A stretch of DNA of 64,000 bases, taken from assembly GCA_023053575.1 (NCBI GenBank), contig JAKZAP010000001.1, positions 23,764,533 through 23,828,532 on the forward strand, written 5' to 3'. Source of the stretch: Branchinecta lynchi (taxonomy: Eukaryota > Arthropoda > Branchiopoda > Anostraca > Branchinectidae). Below, in pieces: positions 20,674 to 29,716 of this stretch. The notes beneath the pieces are model-generated. The model saw nothing but the letters and a program-made list of their open reading frames with translations, ran no database searches and was not told the origin of the DNA. The translations under genes were made by a program, and so were the position numbers. Positions within the stretch are counted from its first letter, which is position 1, and each line of letters opens with the position of its first letter.

Positions 20674-23600
20674 TCACAGATTTAGTCTTTTTGGCGGTTT
20701 TGGTATTCGTCCAGAACGAGTTCGAACTTCCTCAGTCTTTTTACCGGTTACTTTATCCGTAGTTTGACCATGGTATTGATTAGGATTCTTGACGACCGGT
20801 TCCGAAGGGCCTGTTATCTGTTCTTCGTATTGCTTTTTTGGAGCTTTCTCGGTTTTTTCGAAACTGTCCGTTACTAGCCGTTTCTTTGGTCTACCTAGCT
20901 CGGGATCTCGAGAAGATGATGGGGTCATTAGGTTTCCCCACGCTTGTGACAGTCGTCCTTTTAGTGCCTTAGCTTTATCCGATAACTTTCGCGCTTGTTC
21001 AGCAGCTGACGTTTGAGGGGTTGTATATTGATATGTTTCCGGCGCTATGTTTTTTGAGGACAGTCCACCGGGCTCTGGCTCATCTGGATTAAAAACGAAT
21101 TCTGTTGGTGTTTCTGGCTCAGGTTCTCTTATCATTTCTGGAGCACGATAATTTGGGACAAATGGGTTTGTCGTTTGCCACTGAATTGACTCTTCGATTT
21201 CCGCTGGCGCTTTAGTGGCGGATTTTGGGACATTAAATTCCGGAGCAAATGGATTTAGCCTTTGTTGTTTATCCCTTTTATATTCCTGCAGCAGTTCGGT
21301 AGGGGAAATTAGCATGTATTTTCGGGAGCCTGCTATTTCTGGTTTCATTTTCCAATGATCATAATTTGCAGGAGTGTCAAAACTTTGCCATTTTTTGTCG
21401 AAAGGTAAGGTTGTGGGCCAAATAGCCTGGTCTAAGGTTTTGCTCTCTTCTTCGTCCTCACTCAATGGATACGCATCAGTGGGTGAAATGCGGTAAAAAT
21501 GCCGTGACGAATTTAGTTTTGGTTTTACTTCCTCAGGTATTTCATAATCAGTTTCCGGAGAAGGGGTTCGAAAGTAGGGAATTCCTATGTCTGTCGGGTG
21601 GTTGAGATGGATGGGCGAAACATTTTCTTCCACCATTAAATCCGGTTGATTTCTTCCGCGTTTTGGGCTAGAAATGCGCGAAGGGAAGAATTGCATCTGA
21701 TTTTGTTGTGGGTGTAAGAAACTTGGGATTTCAATATCTGAATCAAACTGCAAGCTAGGGTAACCGTCGGGGTCTGGTGGAGAGCTTGCGCGCGATTGGT
21801 AAATCTGTGATTGGTTATTCGGCATTACTGCGACATTGGTCCCAGTTAAAGGTGCTCCTGAACTGGCATAATCGTTGAATTCGTCATCGTCAAAAATCGT
21901 AGGCAAAAACAGGTGATGCGGTTTCATATTCTTTAATCGGTTTGCCAATATTGGACCTTTCTCGAATAGCGATGAGGTTTCTTTTGTTTCCGGTAGGGGT
22001 TCGGTTGTCCATGGGCTCTTTTGATACGCTCTTTTTAGACGATTGTGGTGAGCGACGTAAGGTTTGCCTGTTTCCGTGTGTCTCAGTTGGTAAGTTAGGT
22101 CGTTTTTCTCTCTTTTTTCAACACGATAAGGGCCTTTGTATCTGTCAGCTAGCTTCCCATCTTTTTGAATTTCAAGAAATACTAGGTCACCAGGTTGGTA
22201 CGTATGGAAATTACGGGTCTTCCTGTTGTAGTACTCCGTATGATTATTTTTGGCCTTTTCGAGATTTTTCCTTACAGTCTCATAGCAGTAGCGCATTCTT
22301 GCTATTATCTCAGATTTAAAATTTGTATCTACATTGTAGAATTTTCGGCATCCAAGTATCTCATTTATTGCTGTTTTAGGTTCCCGTAGGAAGAAAACGT
22401 AATGGCTTGAGTCACCTAGCGATTCCCTGTAGCTGGTATTTATAGCAAAAACTACCATTTGGAGGTATTTATCCCAGCTTGTTGGATCGTCCCTACAAAT
22501 TATGGCCAAACTGTCTCCGAGTGTTGAGTGAAATCGTTCTATTGGGTTTGCTTTCGGGTTTGCCGCGCTTGTCAGTAAACGGGTGACACCGAGGATCTTA
22601 AATAGCTCTGCGTTCAGTGAATGTAGGAAGTTGGTTCCTCTGTCTGATAGGATTGCCGAAGGAAAACCATATTTACAGAACAACTGTTCTACTAGAGCCT
22701 CCGCAATATCTGATGCTTTTTCTCCGTAAAGTGGTAATGCGAACAAGAATTTCGAAAACATATCGGTTACAGTGAGCACCGCCTTGAACCCACGTTCCGA
22801 GGGGGTTCCGGCTTTCCATATATCCATGCTTAATATTTCGTAGGGTCTATCTGGAATTGGGGCTTTACCAAGAATTTGGATTGGTCTGGTTGGAGTCAAC
22901 TTTCTTAGGTTACAGCCTGTGCAGCTTAGAATGTATTCTTTTACCTTGCTGTAGATACTAGGGCGATAAAATTCTTCCTTGAATTTATGATAGGTTTTTG
23001 CCAGTCCCAAGTGAGCTAAATCTTTGTCATGGATTTGCTTGATAGCTTCCGCGAGTAGAATTAGTGGTAAGACCGGTATCATTTTGATTTCAGCTGATTT
23101 ATAAGGCTGTGGTGCCGTATAATATTTGCAAAGTACACCACTTTCATCAACGATAAATTGGTCCACGTCCTTTTCGAAAGATTTTAAGTCGAGAGGTAAG
23201 GTAATTGAGGACTCAACACGATCTATTAGGTTTTTGCAGAAGTAATCGGTCTGCTGGAAGTTTCGCAGGTTTTCTACGCGCAGGGGCGATCGTTTTTCTA
23301 GCACGGAAACGTCATGTGAATCATCAGTGTTTAAGCCGGTAGGCAAGCTTTTGGGTTGATCGATTGTACCCGGAAAATGGTTTTTGGAAGAAGAAGTTTT
23401 CTCTTTTGCCGATTTTTTGTTTTTAGTCGTTTTTTCACCTTTCTTCGCCGGCATTTTTGGTCCAGCCGCATTAATGGCTAGTACCGCTTCCGTTCTTTTT
23501 TCGGAGTCCAGAATATCAAGCATATTTTGTAGTTCCGTTAGGGAAAATGTTTGGGGTTTCTCTTTTGGTGTTTCATGATCACAAGATAGTCGCGAAAGAA

Positions 23601-26382
23601 AGTCTGGAACTCGATTGAACTTTCCTGGTAAATAAATGATTTCGTAATCGTCTTGGCTGAGCGTTAAGACCCATCGCGTTATTCTTGAGTTCTTTGGTTC
23701 GCGCAGACATTGGAGATATTGCAGTGGTTTGTGATCCGAGTAGATTTTTATCTTTTTCCCCAGAATGTAGTGCTTCCAGGTTTCGATGAACGTAATAATC
23801 GCCAAAAACTCTTTTTCAAGAACTGAATAATTGGTCTGAGCCGTATTCAACGTTCGGGATCCGTACTCAATGATTCGCTGACCTTTCCCATCAGGATGAT
23901 AAAGTATTGCTCCTATACAATCTTTAGATGCGTCCGTCGCCATTTCAATTTCTAGTTCCGGTTGATAGAGGGTTAGAACTGGTTCTGAGGTTATAGCAAT
24001 TTTCAGAGCTTCGATAGCCTGTATTTGGTCCGGTCCCATGTGGATTTCTGCTCCCTTTTTTAGCATATTGGTAAGAGGTAAGGCAAGTTTGGAATAATTA
24101 CGGATGAATTTCCGCAGGTATGACGTCATTCCTAGAAAGGCTCGCAGTTTGGTTATGTCCGTGATGGATTTTGGGTCAAAATTTGTTATCGCGCTTATTT
24201 TTGCGGGATCTGGCGAAATTTGGCCCTCGCTAATTACATGTCCTAGGTAGGATATTTTCCTTTTCAAAAAGAAGCATTTTGAAGCTTTCAGTTTCAGTCC
24301 AGCATCATGAATTTTGGTCAAGGTTTGCCTGATAACTTCTTTATGGCTTTCGAAGTCCTGGGAGAAAGCACAAATATCATCCATGAATAAGCAGATATTT
24401 TTGTTCAATAATCCGCGGAAGATTTTTAGCATAAGCTGAACAAAAATTCCTGGCGAAGTTTTCAATCCGAACGGTAATCTTTTGTACTGAAAAAGTCCCA
24501 TGAATGGTACGGCAAATGCTAATTTTGGCCTGTCTTCTTTTCTCACTTTTATTTGGTAGAAGGCTTGGAACAGATCTAAAGTGCTGAAAATGCATGCACC
24601 CCCCATTGCCTGAAGATTATCTACTGTCAGTGGATTTGGGTTGCAGTTGCCCTTTAAAACAGTATTTAGGCGTCGGAAATCTGTACACATGCGTAGTGAG
24701 CCATCTTTTTTTGAGACGAGTACCACCGGAAAAGACCAAGGTGAGGCTGATTCCTCAATCAAATTTAGATCCATCATTTCATTTATTTTGCTTTCGACCC
24801 AAAATTTATGTTGGTGTGGTAACTTATATGGTCTTATGGATATGGGTTCAGCATCGCCAGTATCGATCGTGGCTTCTAGCAAATTTGTGCAACCTATATC
24901 TTTTTCATCCTTGGCGAAGCTCCATCTGTGATCCCAAAGTAAAGATCCAAATTCCTCTTTTTCTTTTTTACTTTTTGCTTCGTTAAGGTCAAATTGTGAC
25001 AAAAATGCTTCTTTCGACATTCCGTAGTCTCCGTCTGAATTTTCAATTTCGGTTTGTTCATTATTCTGGATAGATGCTATCACGTCCGGAATTAAAATTT
25101 CGTCTTGTCCGTCGGTAAAAATCGTCGCTGTGCCAATAGGTCCTGCCGGCAGTTTCATTGGATGGTTTTGGCCGTTTAGGATTTGTATTTTTCCTCGTCC
25201 ATTTACTGCCGAAATCAAATGGTCGTCAATGACAATTTTAGTGTACCCCTCAAGTGGGTAACCTTCGATTATAAAGTCGCCGGAAATACAACTGTCTGTA
25301 CCTGAATCTTCGCGCACTAACTTTATGCTTGCGGTTGAATTTGTACCCGCGGAGATTGTTGTTCGCTTTTCCAGTATTACAAGCAATCTGTTTAGGGATT
25401 TGTCACTGTCTTTTTCTATTCCTTTTGGAGCTTCTGCGACGTTCGGTATTAAGCTCGGTTCCGGACTGGTACTTTTATCGGAAGGGGCGGACTTTGGTCC
25501 TAGGCTTATTATTTCAGTTCCCGATTCGTGGTTAGATTTGGGGTTTGGCCGGTTAATATTATTCAGTGCTTCAATTACTGATTGTATTTGCGTGTCTCTA
25601 TCTGGGATTTTGGAACGCGTGGTTGTCGAAAAGGGGGCAAGAGCTTTATGGCCGTCCACTAGCGCTCGCCTTGAGATTGCATTTGCCGTCTGGCTAGTAT
25701 TGATCCCTGTTCGCCAATTCCTTTGCTGGCTGTTTCCGTAACGACAGTATTCTGTTCGAGGAAAAAATTTCTGCAGACCGAAGCGCGCCTCATAATTTGT
25801 CCGCTGGAAGTTTCGGTTATTTGGCCGGTCGTGGTTTGCTTGTTCGAAGTTTCGTCGGTTTTTCTGATTTTCCCGGTAAACATTATTCACGAAGACTAAG
25901 GTTTTTTGGTAGTCTTTCGGTCTGTTTGGGGGCTTTGGTCTGTCTCGTCTCTTATACACGCTGCAAATTCGGTCAGTTTGCGCGTGATCCCGAAATTCCC
26001 TTGAAAAGTCTGATTTGAAGTGCACGGTTTTATTCTCCGCATCTAGGAAAATACTATTTTCTCTCAGAAACGGGAAACCAAGCACAACCTCATAGGGTAT
26101 ATCAGAACATATCAAAAACTCAGTAGGCATAGTTCTCCCTCGAAATTTAACGTTCACATACGCTAATTCTCGAGCTTTGAGAGAGTGACCTGTAATCGAG
26201 CTAAGTTGCCGAGTTACGGGTCGGACTTTCCGTTTTTCGTCTGGTTTAAATTTCTCAAAAACATCTGATCTTATTAAGCAACAAGAAGCGCCCGAGTCGA
26301 CTAAAGTTTTGGCTCTGACATTATTAAACATGAAGCTATTTACAATTGGCAAGTCACAAAATTCATCAAACACTTCATTCAA
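20674..26382 (-). CDS. pol: Pol polyprotein of the LTR retrotransposon
   Basis: The uninterrupted frame of about 1900 codons has no ATG at its start. It stays open upstream in the -1 frame relative to gag, so it is expressed by frameshifting. Visible parts are protease DSGA (about residue 29), reverse transcriptase with FSTLDLFQAFYQ and the active site FMDD (about 664), and RNase H with TDAS (about 812). Integrase follows, with an HHCC finger (about 1130-1160) and the D,D-E triad (about 1184, 1242, 1282), then a GPY-type module (about 1417). The last 450 or so residues are a disordered, proline- and acid-rich extension with two NPF motifs, ending TRSGRIPKPPKRLNL. Typical Ty3/gypsy Pol is clearly shorter. 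Confidence 0.95.
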   Translation of the reverse strand: MNEVFDEFCDLPIVNSFMFNNVRAKTLVDSGASCCLIRSDVFEKFKPDEKRKVRPVTRQLSSITGHSLKARELAYVNVKFRGRTMPTEFLICSDIPYEVVLGFPFLRENSIFLDAENKTVHFKSDFSREFRDHAQTDRICSVYKRRDRPKPPNRPKDYQKTLVFVNNVYRENQKNRRNFEQANHDRPNNRNFQRTNYEARFGLQKFFPRTEYCRYGNSQQRNWRTGINTSQTANAISRRALVDGHKALAPFSTTTRSKIPDRDTQIQSVIEALNNINRPNPKSNHESGTEIISLGPKSAPSDKSTSPEPSLIPNVAEAPKGIEKDSDKSLNRLLVILEKRTTISAGTNSTASIKLVREDSGTDSCISGDFIIEGYPLEGYTKIVIDDHLISAVNGRGKIQILNGQNHPMKLPAGPIGTATIFTDGQDEILIPDVIASIQNNEQTEIENSDGDYGMSKEAFLSQFDLNEAKSKKEKEEFGSLLWDHRWSFAKDEKDIGCTNLLEATIDTGDAEPISIRPYKLPHQHKFWVESKINEMMDLNLIEESASPWSFPVVLVSKKDGSLRMCTDFRRLNTVLKGNCNPNPLTVDNLQAMGGACIFSTLDLFQAFYQIKVRKEDRPKLAFAVPFMGLFQYKRLPFGLKTSPGIFVQLMLKIFRGLLNKNICLFMDDICAFSQDFESHKEVIRQTLTKIHDAGLKLKASKCFFLKRKISYLGHVISEGQISPDPAKISAITNFDPKSITDITKLRAFLGMTSYLRKFIRNYSKLALPLTNMLKKGAEIHMGPDQIQAIEALKIAITSEPVLTLYQPELEIEMATDASKDCIGAILYHPDGKGQRIIEYGSRTLNTAQTNYSVLEKEFLAIITFIETWKHYILGKKIKIYSDHKPLQYLQCLREPKNSRITRWVLTLSQDDYEIIYLPGKFNRVPDFLSRLSCDHETPKEKPQTFSLTELQNMLDILDSEKRTEAVLAINAAGPKMPAKKGEKTTKNKKSAKEKTSSSKNHFPGTIDQPKSLPTGLNTDDSHDVSVLEKRSPLRVENLRNFQQTDYFCKNLIDRVESSITLPLDLKSFEKDVDQFIVDESGVLCKYYTAPQPYKSAEIKMIPVLPLILLAEAIKQIHDKDLAHLGLAKTYHKFKEEFYRPSIYSKVKEYILSCTGCNLRKLTPTRPIQILGKAPIPDRPYEILSMDIWKAGTPSERGFKAVLTVTDMFSKFLFALPLYGEKASDIAEALVEQLFCKYGFPSAILSDRGTNFLHSLNAELFKILGVTRLLTSAANPKANPIERFHSTLGDSLAIICRDDPTSWDKYLQMVVFAINTSYRESLGDSSHYVFFLREPKTAINEILGCRKFYNVDTNFKSEIIARMRYCYETVRKNLEKAKNNHTEYYNRKTRNFHTYQPGDLVFLEIQKDGKLADRYKGPYRVEKREKNDLTYQLRHTETGKPYVAHHNRLKRAYQKSPWTTEPLPETKETSSLFEKGPILANRLKNMKPHHLFLPTIFDDDEFNDYASSGAPLTGTNVAVMPNNQSQIYQSRASSPPDPDGYPSLQFDSDIEIPSFLHPQQNQMQFFPSRISSPKRGRNQPDLMVEENVSPIHLNHPTDIGIPYFRTPSPETDYEIPEEVKPKLNSSRHFYRISPTDAYPLSEDEEESKTLDQAIWPTTLPFDKKWQSFDTPANYDHWKMKPEIAGSRKYMLISPTELLQEYKRDKQQRLNPFAPEFNVPKSATKAPAEIEESIQWQTTNPFVPNYRAPEMIREPEPETPTEFVFNPDEPEPGGLSSKNIAPETYQYTTPQTSAAEQARKLSDKAKALKGRLSQAWGNLMTPSSSRDPELGRPKKRLVTDSFEKTEKAPKKQYEEQITGPSEPVVKNPNQYHGQTTDKVTGKKTEEVRTRSGRIPKPPKRLNL

Positions 26383-26421
26383 ATAATACGTTTTTCGATT
26401 ATTGGCGTTAATCTGTCGAAC

Positions 26422-26469
26422 TCGCTGCTGACCTAAGTCCTTGGTGCAGCAGCGAAAACCTCGTTTTTT
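26422..26469 (-). promoter_or_regulatory. -1 ribosomal frameshift signal between gag and pol
   Basis: On the element strand a canonical slippery heptamer A AAA AAC (26469-26463) sits in the correct register of gag. A 7-nt spacer (GAGGTTT) follows, then a perfect 9-bp stem TCGCTGCTG / CAGCAGCGA (26455-26447 and 26430-26422) with a 16-nt loop. Shifting back one base enters the pol frame with no stop. The gag stop is in the loop. This is the architecture of retroviral gag-pro/pol frameshift sites. Confidence 0.9.
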
Positions 26470-27545
26470 GGAAAACGTTCATAATTATTTTGGAATCTAG
26501 GACTAGTATTTCCCGCGGAGTGGCTGCGTCTTGGTCCCTGCTGGGAAAAAGATCTTGCGGATCCCAGGAGGTTTTGATCGCGATTTTGGCTGGAAAAAGC
26601 CTGAGTTCGTGGCTGGAAACGAGAATACGAAGAGAATTCGTTTGGTCGGGAGCGAGAAGGAGAGTAGATTGCCGGTGCTTGGTAAGCGACGTCCCGTTCG
26701 CGTTTAAAGCAATTTCGCTGGATATGACCGTCTTTATTGCAATAGTAGCAGGTAATTTTTCTCCTGGGTGAAAATTCTGTTGCATTTTGGGGTTTGGATT
26801 GCTGTCTGAACTGGTTGTTTTCATTTTCTGTGAAGGATACCCTACGGGGTGGAATATTAGCCGATTTGTGGGAGGTTTCCGGTGACCTATCTCTTATTCG
26901 GTTTTCGTGGCTTGAAGGTGATGCAGACCTGGACCTAGTATTACCTGGGGTTTCTACTGATCCCGTTGCGTTGATTGATATTTTTCGGTGGGCTTTTACC
27001 AGGTTGTCTATAGATATTTCGTTTTCAACCGTTTCGATGGCCGATTCGAGATTTTGGATCCGTCTGCTTACACAGATTTTGAAAAGTCGCTCCGGTAGGC
27101 CAATCTTGAAGTTCTCAAAGACTGCCCTTGTGAAAGTTTCGTTAACCGTATCCCCTAGGATGACTGCTGTCTTGCGACGCACTAAGTCCGCGTGATCCCT
27201 GACTGACATGTGAGGGAGCAAGGTCGGGATGTCATACCTTAGTTTTTCAAGGTCTGTCGTTTCTTTGAAGCGTTGTCTGAACTGGTCTACGAATTGCGCG
27301 TATGTCAGGGTATCCGTCATTATTGTTGCGACATATTTTAGCGCGGTTCCTTTCAGTCGTAGGGGCAGGATGCTTTTAATGCTTGCCCATTCCGCGTCTC
27401 CTCCCGCATAGTTTATGATGTAGTCAAGAATTTGCAAGAATTCCGATACGTCCGTCGCGCCATCAAATTCTGGGATGTTTTTAAGTAGGTTTGTTTTTTG
27501 AGCTTTTTCGGACGCCCCGTAAAAACGTTCTTCGGCTGTTGCCAT
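26433..27545 (-). CDS. gag: Gag protein of the LTR retrotransposon
   Basis: The 370-residue protein starts MATAEERFYG. The N-terminal two thirds resemble a capsid-type helical domain. A CCHC zinc knuckle (CYYCNKDGHIQRNC, about residues 265-278) follows, within a basic, Arg/Ser/Gln-rich tail. It packages element RNA into particles (family role). The stop codon TAG lies in the loop of the frameshift stem-loop, so pol overlaps the gag 3' end in the -1 frame. Confidence 0.93.
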   Translation of the reverse strand: MATAEERFYGASEKAQKTNLLKNIPEFDGATDVSEFLQILDYIINYAGGDAEWASIKSILPLRLKGTALKYVATIMTDTLTYAQFVDQFRQRFKETTDLEKLRYDIPTLLPHMSVRDHADLVRRKTAVILGDTVNETFTRAVFENFKIGLPERLFKICVSRRIQNLESAIETVENEISIDNLVKAHRKISINATGSVETPGNTRSRSASPSSHENRIRDRSPETSHKSANIPPRRVSFTENENNQFRQQSKPQNATEFSPRRKITCYYCNKDGHIQRNCFKRERDVAYQAPAIYSPSRSRPNEFSSYSRFQPRTQAFSSQNRDQNLLGSARSFSQQGPRRSHSAGNTSPRFQNNYERFPKNEVFAAAPRT

Positions 27546-27850
27546 TTTTTCAGATTTTATATCACGAGAAATAAAATCAGAATGTTAAATATTTTCAAAT
27601 TTCATGAGAAATACCTATCTTTTACGAGTTTTATGCCTAAGACTTGTGATTGGTTCATTTATGGGTTTAGTTGTAATCAATGAAAAAAATGGGTTTGTTT
27701 TTGGTTTTGCATCATGTCTTTAAAGATCGTCGTTAAACATGGGTGATTGATTCATGGTTAAAAATCAAATGGGTATCAAATATCATCGTACCAATATTTC
27801 GGATGTCCGTTTTTTCTTTTTTCTTTTTTTTTTTTTTTTTTAGTTATTGA
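27546..27850 (-). other. leader of the LTR element
   Basis: About 300 bp lie between the candidate primer site and the gag ATG. On the plus strand it shows a run of T with scattered C (27810-27841), that is, an A-rich leader on the element strand. No coding signal was seen. Confidence 0.6.
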
Positions 27851-27869
27851 CCGCGCATGTCACCAAATA
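27851..27869 (-). other. candidate primer-binding site
   Basis: Immediately inside the 5' LTR the element strand reads TTTGGTGACATGCGCGG. A TGG start, the complement of a tRNA CCA end, one or two bases from the LTR is where a minus-strand primer anneals. TGGTGAC resembles the complement of a tRNA-Trp 3' end, but the next bases do not obviously fit, so the primer identity is open. Confidence 0.5.
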
Positions 27870-28432
27870 TGAAAAACATAAATGGTGTGTAGGAGGTTTT
27901 AGTTATAGTATTAGCGTGTGGCGTGCGAGCATGGTAATATTGGCGACTGGTTTGTGGTGCGAATACACCGTTATACACCGAGTCTTTTCGAAGGCGATAC
28001 TCAGTTCGTAGGTCAATAACTAAAGCACCTATATTTCGTATTTACTTACATTGGAGTTAGGTCAATAGCACTTGTCACTAGGTCAACTGTGTCGGGCTCG
28101 AACTGAGCTCCGAATCGAACTGAACTCCGAACTGCGAAGTTGGTCCTTTTAAACCCTTGGAAATGTCAACTGAGTGCCTTAACGAATAGGGTTACTGTTC
28201 GTACGTCCTAGCAAATCTCTATCCAGTATGAAAGGGTTGGTGACCAACGGAGTGAGTTTGTCTAGGTTCTTGATGGGGAAAAGAGTTCTTTGATTGGAGA
28301 AAAGGAAATAAACTCTCTCCGTCGGAGAAAAGCGTGGGCGTTAGAGCTAGTCGGAAATAGAGAGAGTTGAGGATAGAGCTTGTTGAACAAGCTTTGATCA
28401 AGATATATTTGTATGCTAGATGTATCCTCACA
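27870..28432 (-). repeat. 5' LTR
   Basis: This 563-bp LTR is a direct repeat of 17662-18224 with one mismatch seen by eye. It borders the leader and candidate primer site, so it is the 5' LTR of the minus-strand element. Confidence 0.93.
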
Positions 28433-28694
28433 AAGACTAAACCCAAAGAATACGTACACTAGGTGTAAATAGTCTTAACTAACCCAAGAAACATGACTCC
28501 CTTCGGCGTCCATAGATTACACAAAGCATATCGTCCGACGGGCAGAGCTTTCGCCTGTATGGATAAAGAGGTACGGTAAGGACTGGCATAGCCAACTGTT
28601 TATTTTTTTCGAAAATTGGTCGACGAATTTTATTAAATTGTTCACCAGGCCAGTTGTCGGATGCTTTCTGCCTTTTTGACGCAGTAAATGCCAG

Positions 28695-29222
28695 TTGTGT
28701 AAATGCCCCCTCCCCCCCAATAGTTGTCGAATCCGATCCCGATATGAAAAAGATCACCAGAGACATGTCCTCTCCCGCCCCCCCCCAAGTGTCCGGATTC
28801 AGTCCAATTGTGTACACGATTTATCTAGAGCAGGTGGTTGTTCTTCTCATCAAGTTTCATTCCGATCCCTCCATTATAACCGTTTCTCGAGATTTCCGGT
28901 CTCCCCCTAACTCCCCCATAGCTGCTGAATCCGATCTGGACTTCAAATGGAAGATCAGAGGTATGTTACCTCTTCAGTTCTTAAGTTTCCTTCCAATCTG
29001 AATTTTCCGGATTCCCCCGCCCTCTCCCCCCCCCCAGATTGTCAGATCGGGAAATTGATTATTTCCAAGTTTGTTTGGTCGGGTCTCTGATACGCCTGCC
29101 AAGTTTCATCGTCCTAGCGCATTTGAAAGTACCCTAGCTCGAAAAAGTGTGACAGACAAACGGACAGACGACTGAATTGCGATCGGTACATAGCACTTGA
29201 GCCAGAGGTTGCAAGTGCCATA
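28695..29222 (+). repeat. C-rich repeat family, block 2
   Basis: A partial plus-strand copy ends with ATAGCACTTGAGCC...GCAAGTGCCATA. It contains the AAGTTTCATCGTCCTAGC and ACAGACAAACGGACAGACG segments found in the other blocks. It lies next to the LTR retrotransposon in the exon h-i/i-j part of the gene. Confidence 0.7.
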
Positions 29223-29313
29223 AAAAAATATATCAGCAATTAGGAAAGAAGGGTGGGTCTGTGCTACGAGCGTTGCATTTCTTAAAGGTCTAAAGCGTGC
29301 TCGGTTTACTCAC

Positions 29314-29716
29314 CCTTTTGTCAAGTGAGCCGCCAGGTAGGTCGCGTTCACCCCCATCGAAACAACAGAACCAACGCTTTCCAGCGTGTCTACTTTCGTC
29401 GTGTTGATCACCAGGTTCTTCGCACAGGACCAAAAGAGAATCCTCGATACAGGATCCAGGATCATATCAACGGGATACAACGTATTGCTCGGGTTCGTCA
29501 CGACAGCAACGGAGTGATTTCCAACATCGTCTGAACGTCGAATCGTGTGGCTTCGACCGTCGATCCAATAGAGGTGAAAGGTCAGAGGGTCGAACTCTAT
29601 GCTGCGGACGTTCTTCAATCCCCGGAGGGGTAGGACGACGTCTGGGCTCTCTGATGAGTCGACAACAAAACGATTGATGTAATTCTTCTGGCTGAAGAGC
29701 AGGAAGGCTTCCGGAG
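29314..29716 (-). CDS. arr: arrow/LRP6 exon i: start of propeller 4
   Basis: This is the largest exon (403 nt, phase 1-2). It reads APEAFLLFSQKNYINRFVVD, then GLKNVRSIEFDPLTFHLYWI and DMILDPVSRILFWSC, ending HLTKG. The layout (EAFLLFSQK after an EGF, and W-S/T-C in a later blade) matches the fourth, most divergent propeller of LRP5/6. The acceptor is TTACAG/CTCCG and the donor is GG/GTGAGT. The downstream 13-kb intron contains the LTR retrotransposon. Confidence 0.92.

Larger units (their letters stand above)
17662..28432 (-). mobile_element. complete Ty3/gypsy-like LTR retrotransposon, very recent
   Basis: This is a full 10.8-kb element with 563-bp direct LTRs, gag, pol, a primer-site candidate and a polypurine tract. 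It inserted in sense orientation in the 13-kb arrow intron. The two LTRs have equal length and differ at one position by eye (T near 17924 versus C near 28132), implying recent insertion. Domain order is protease, reverse transcriptase, RNase H, integrase, which is Ty3/gypsy order rather than copia. If two extra bases (TA) belong to the LTR, the flanks form a 4-bp duplication AAGA (17656-17659 and 28433-28436). No envelope gene was recognised. Confidence 0.95.

Noticed and set aside
26382..26382. TTG as a true translation start of pol
   Set aside because: The frame is open further upstream into gag and the frameshift cassette explains its expression; no initiation signal is needed here.
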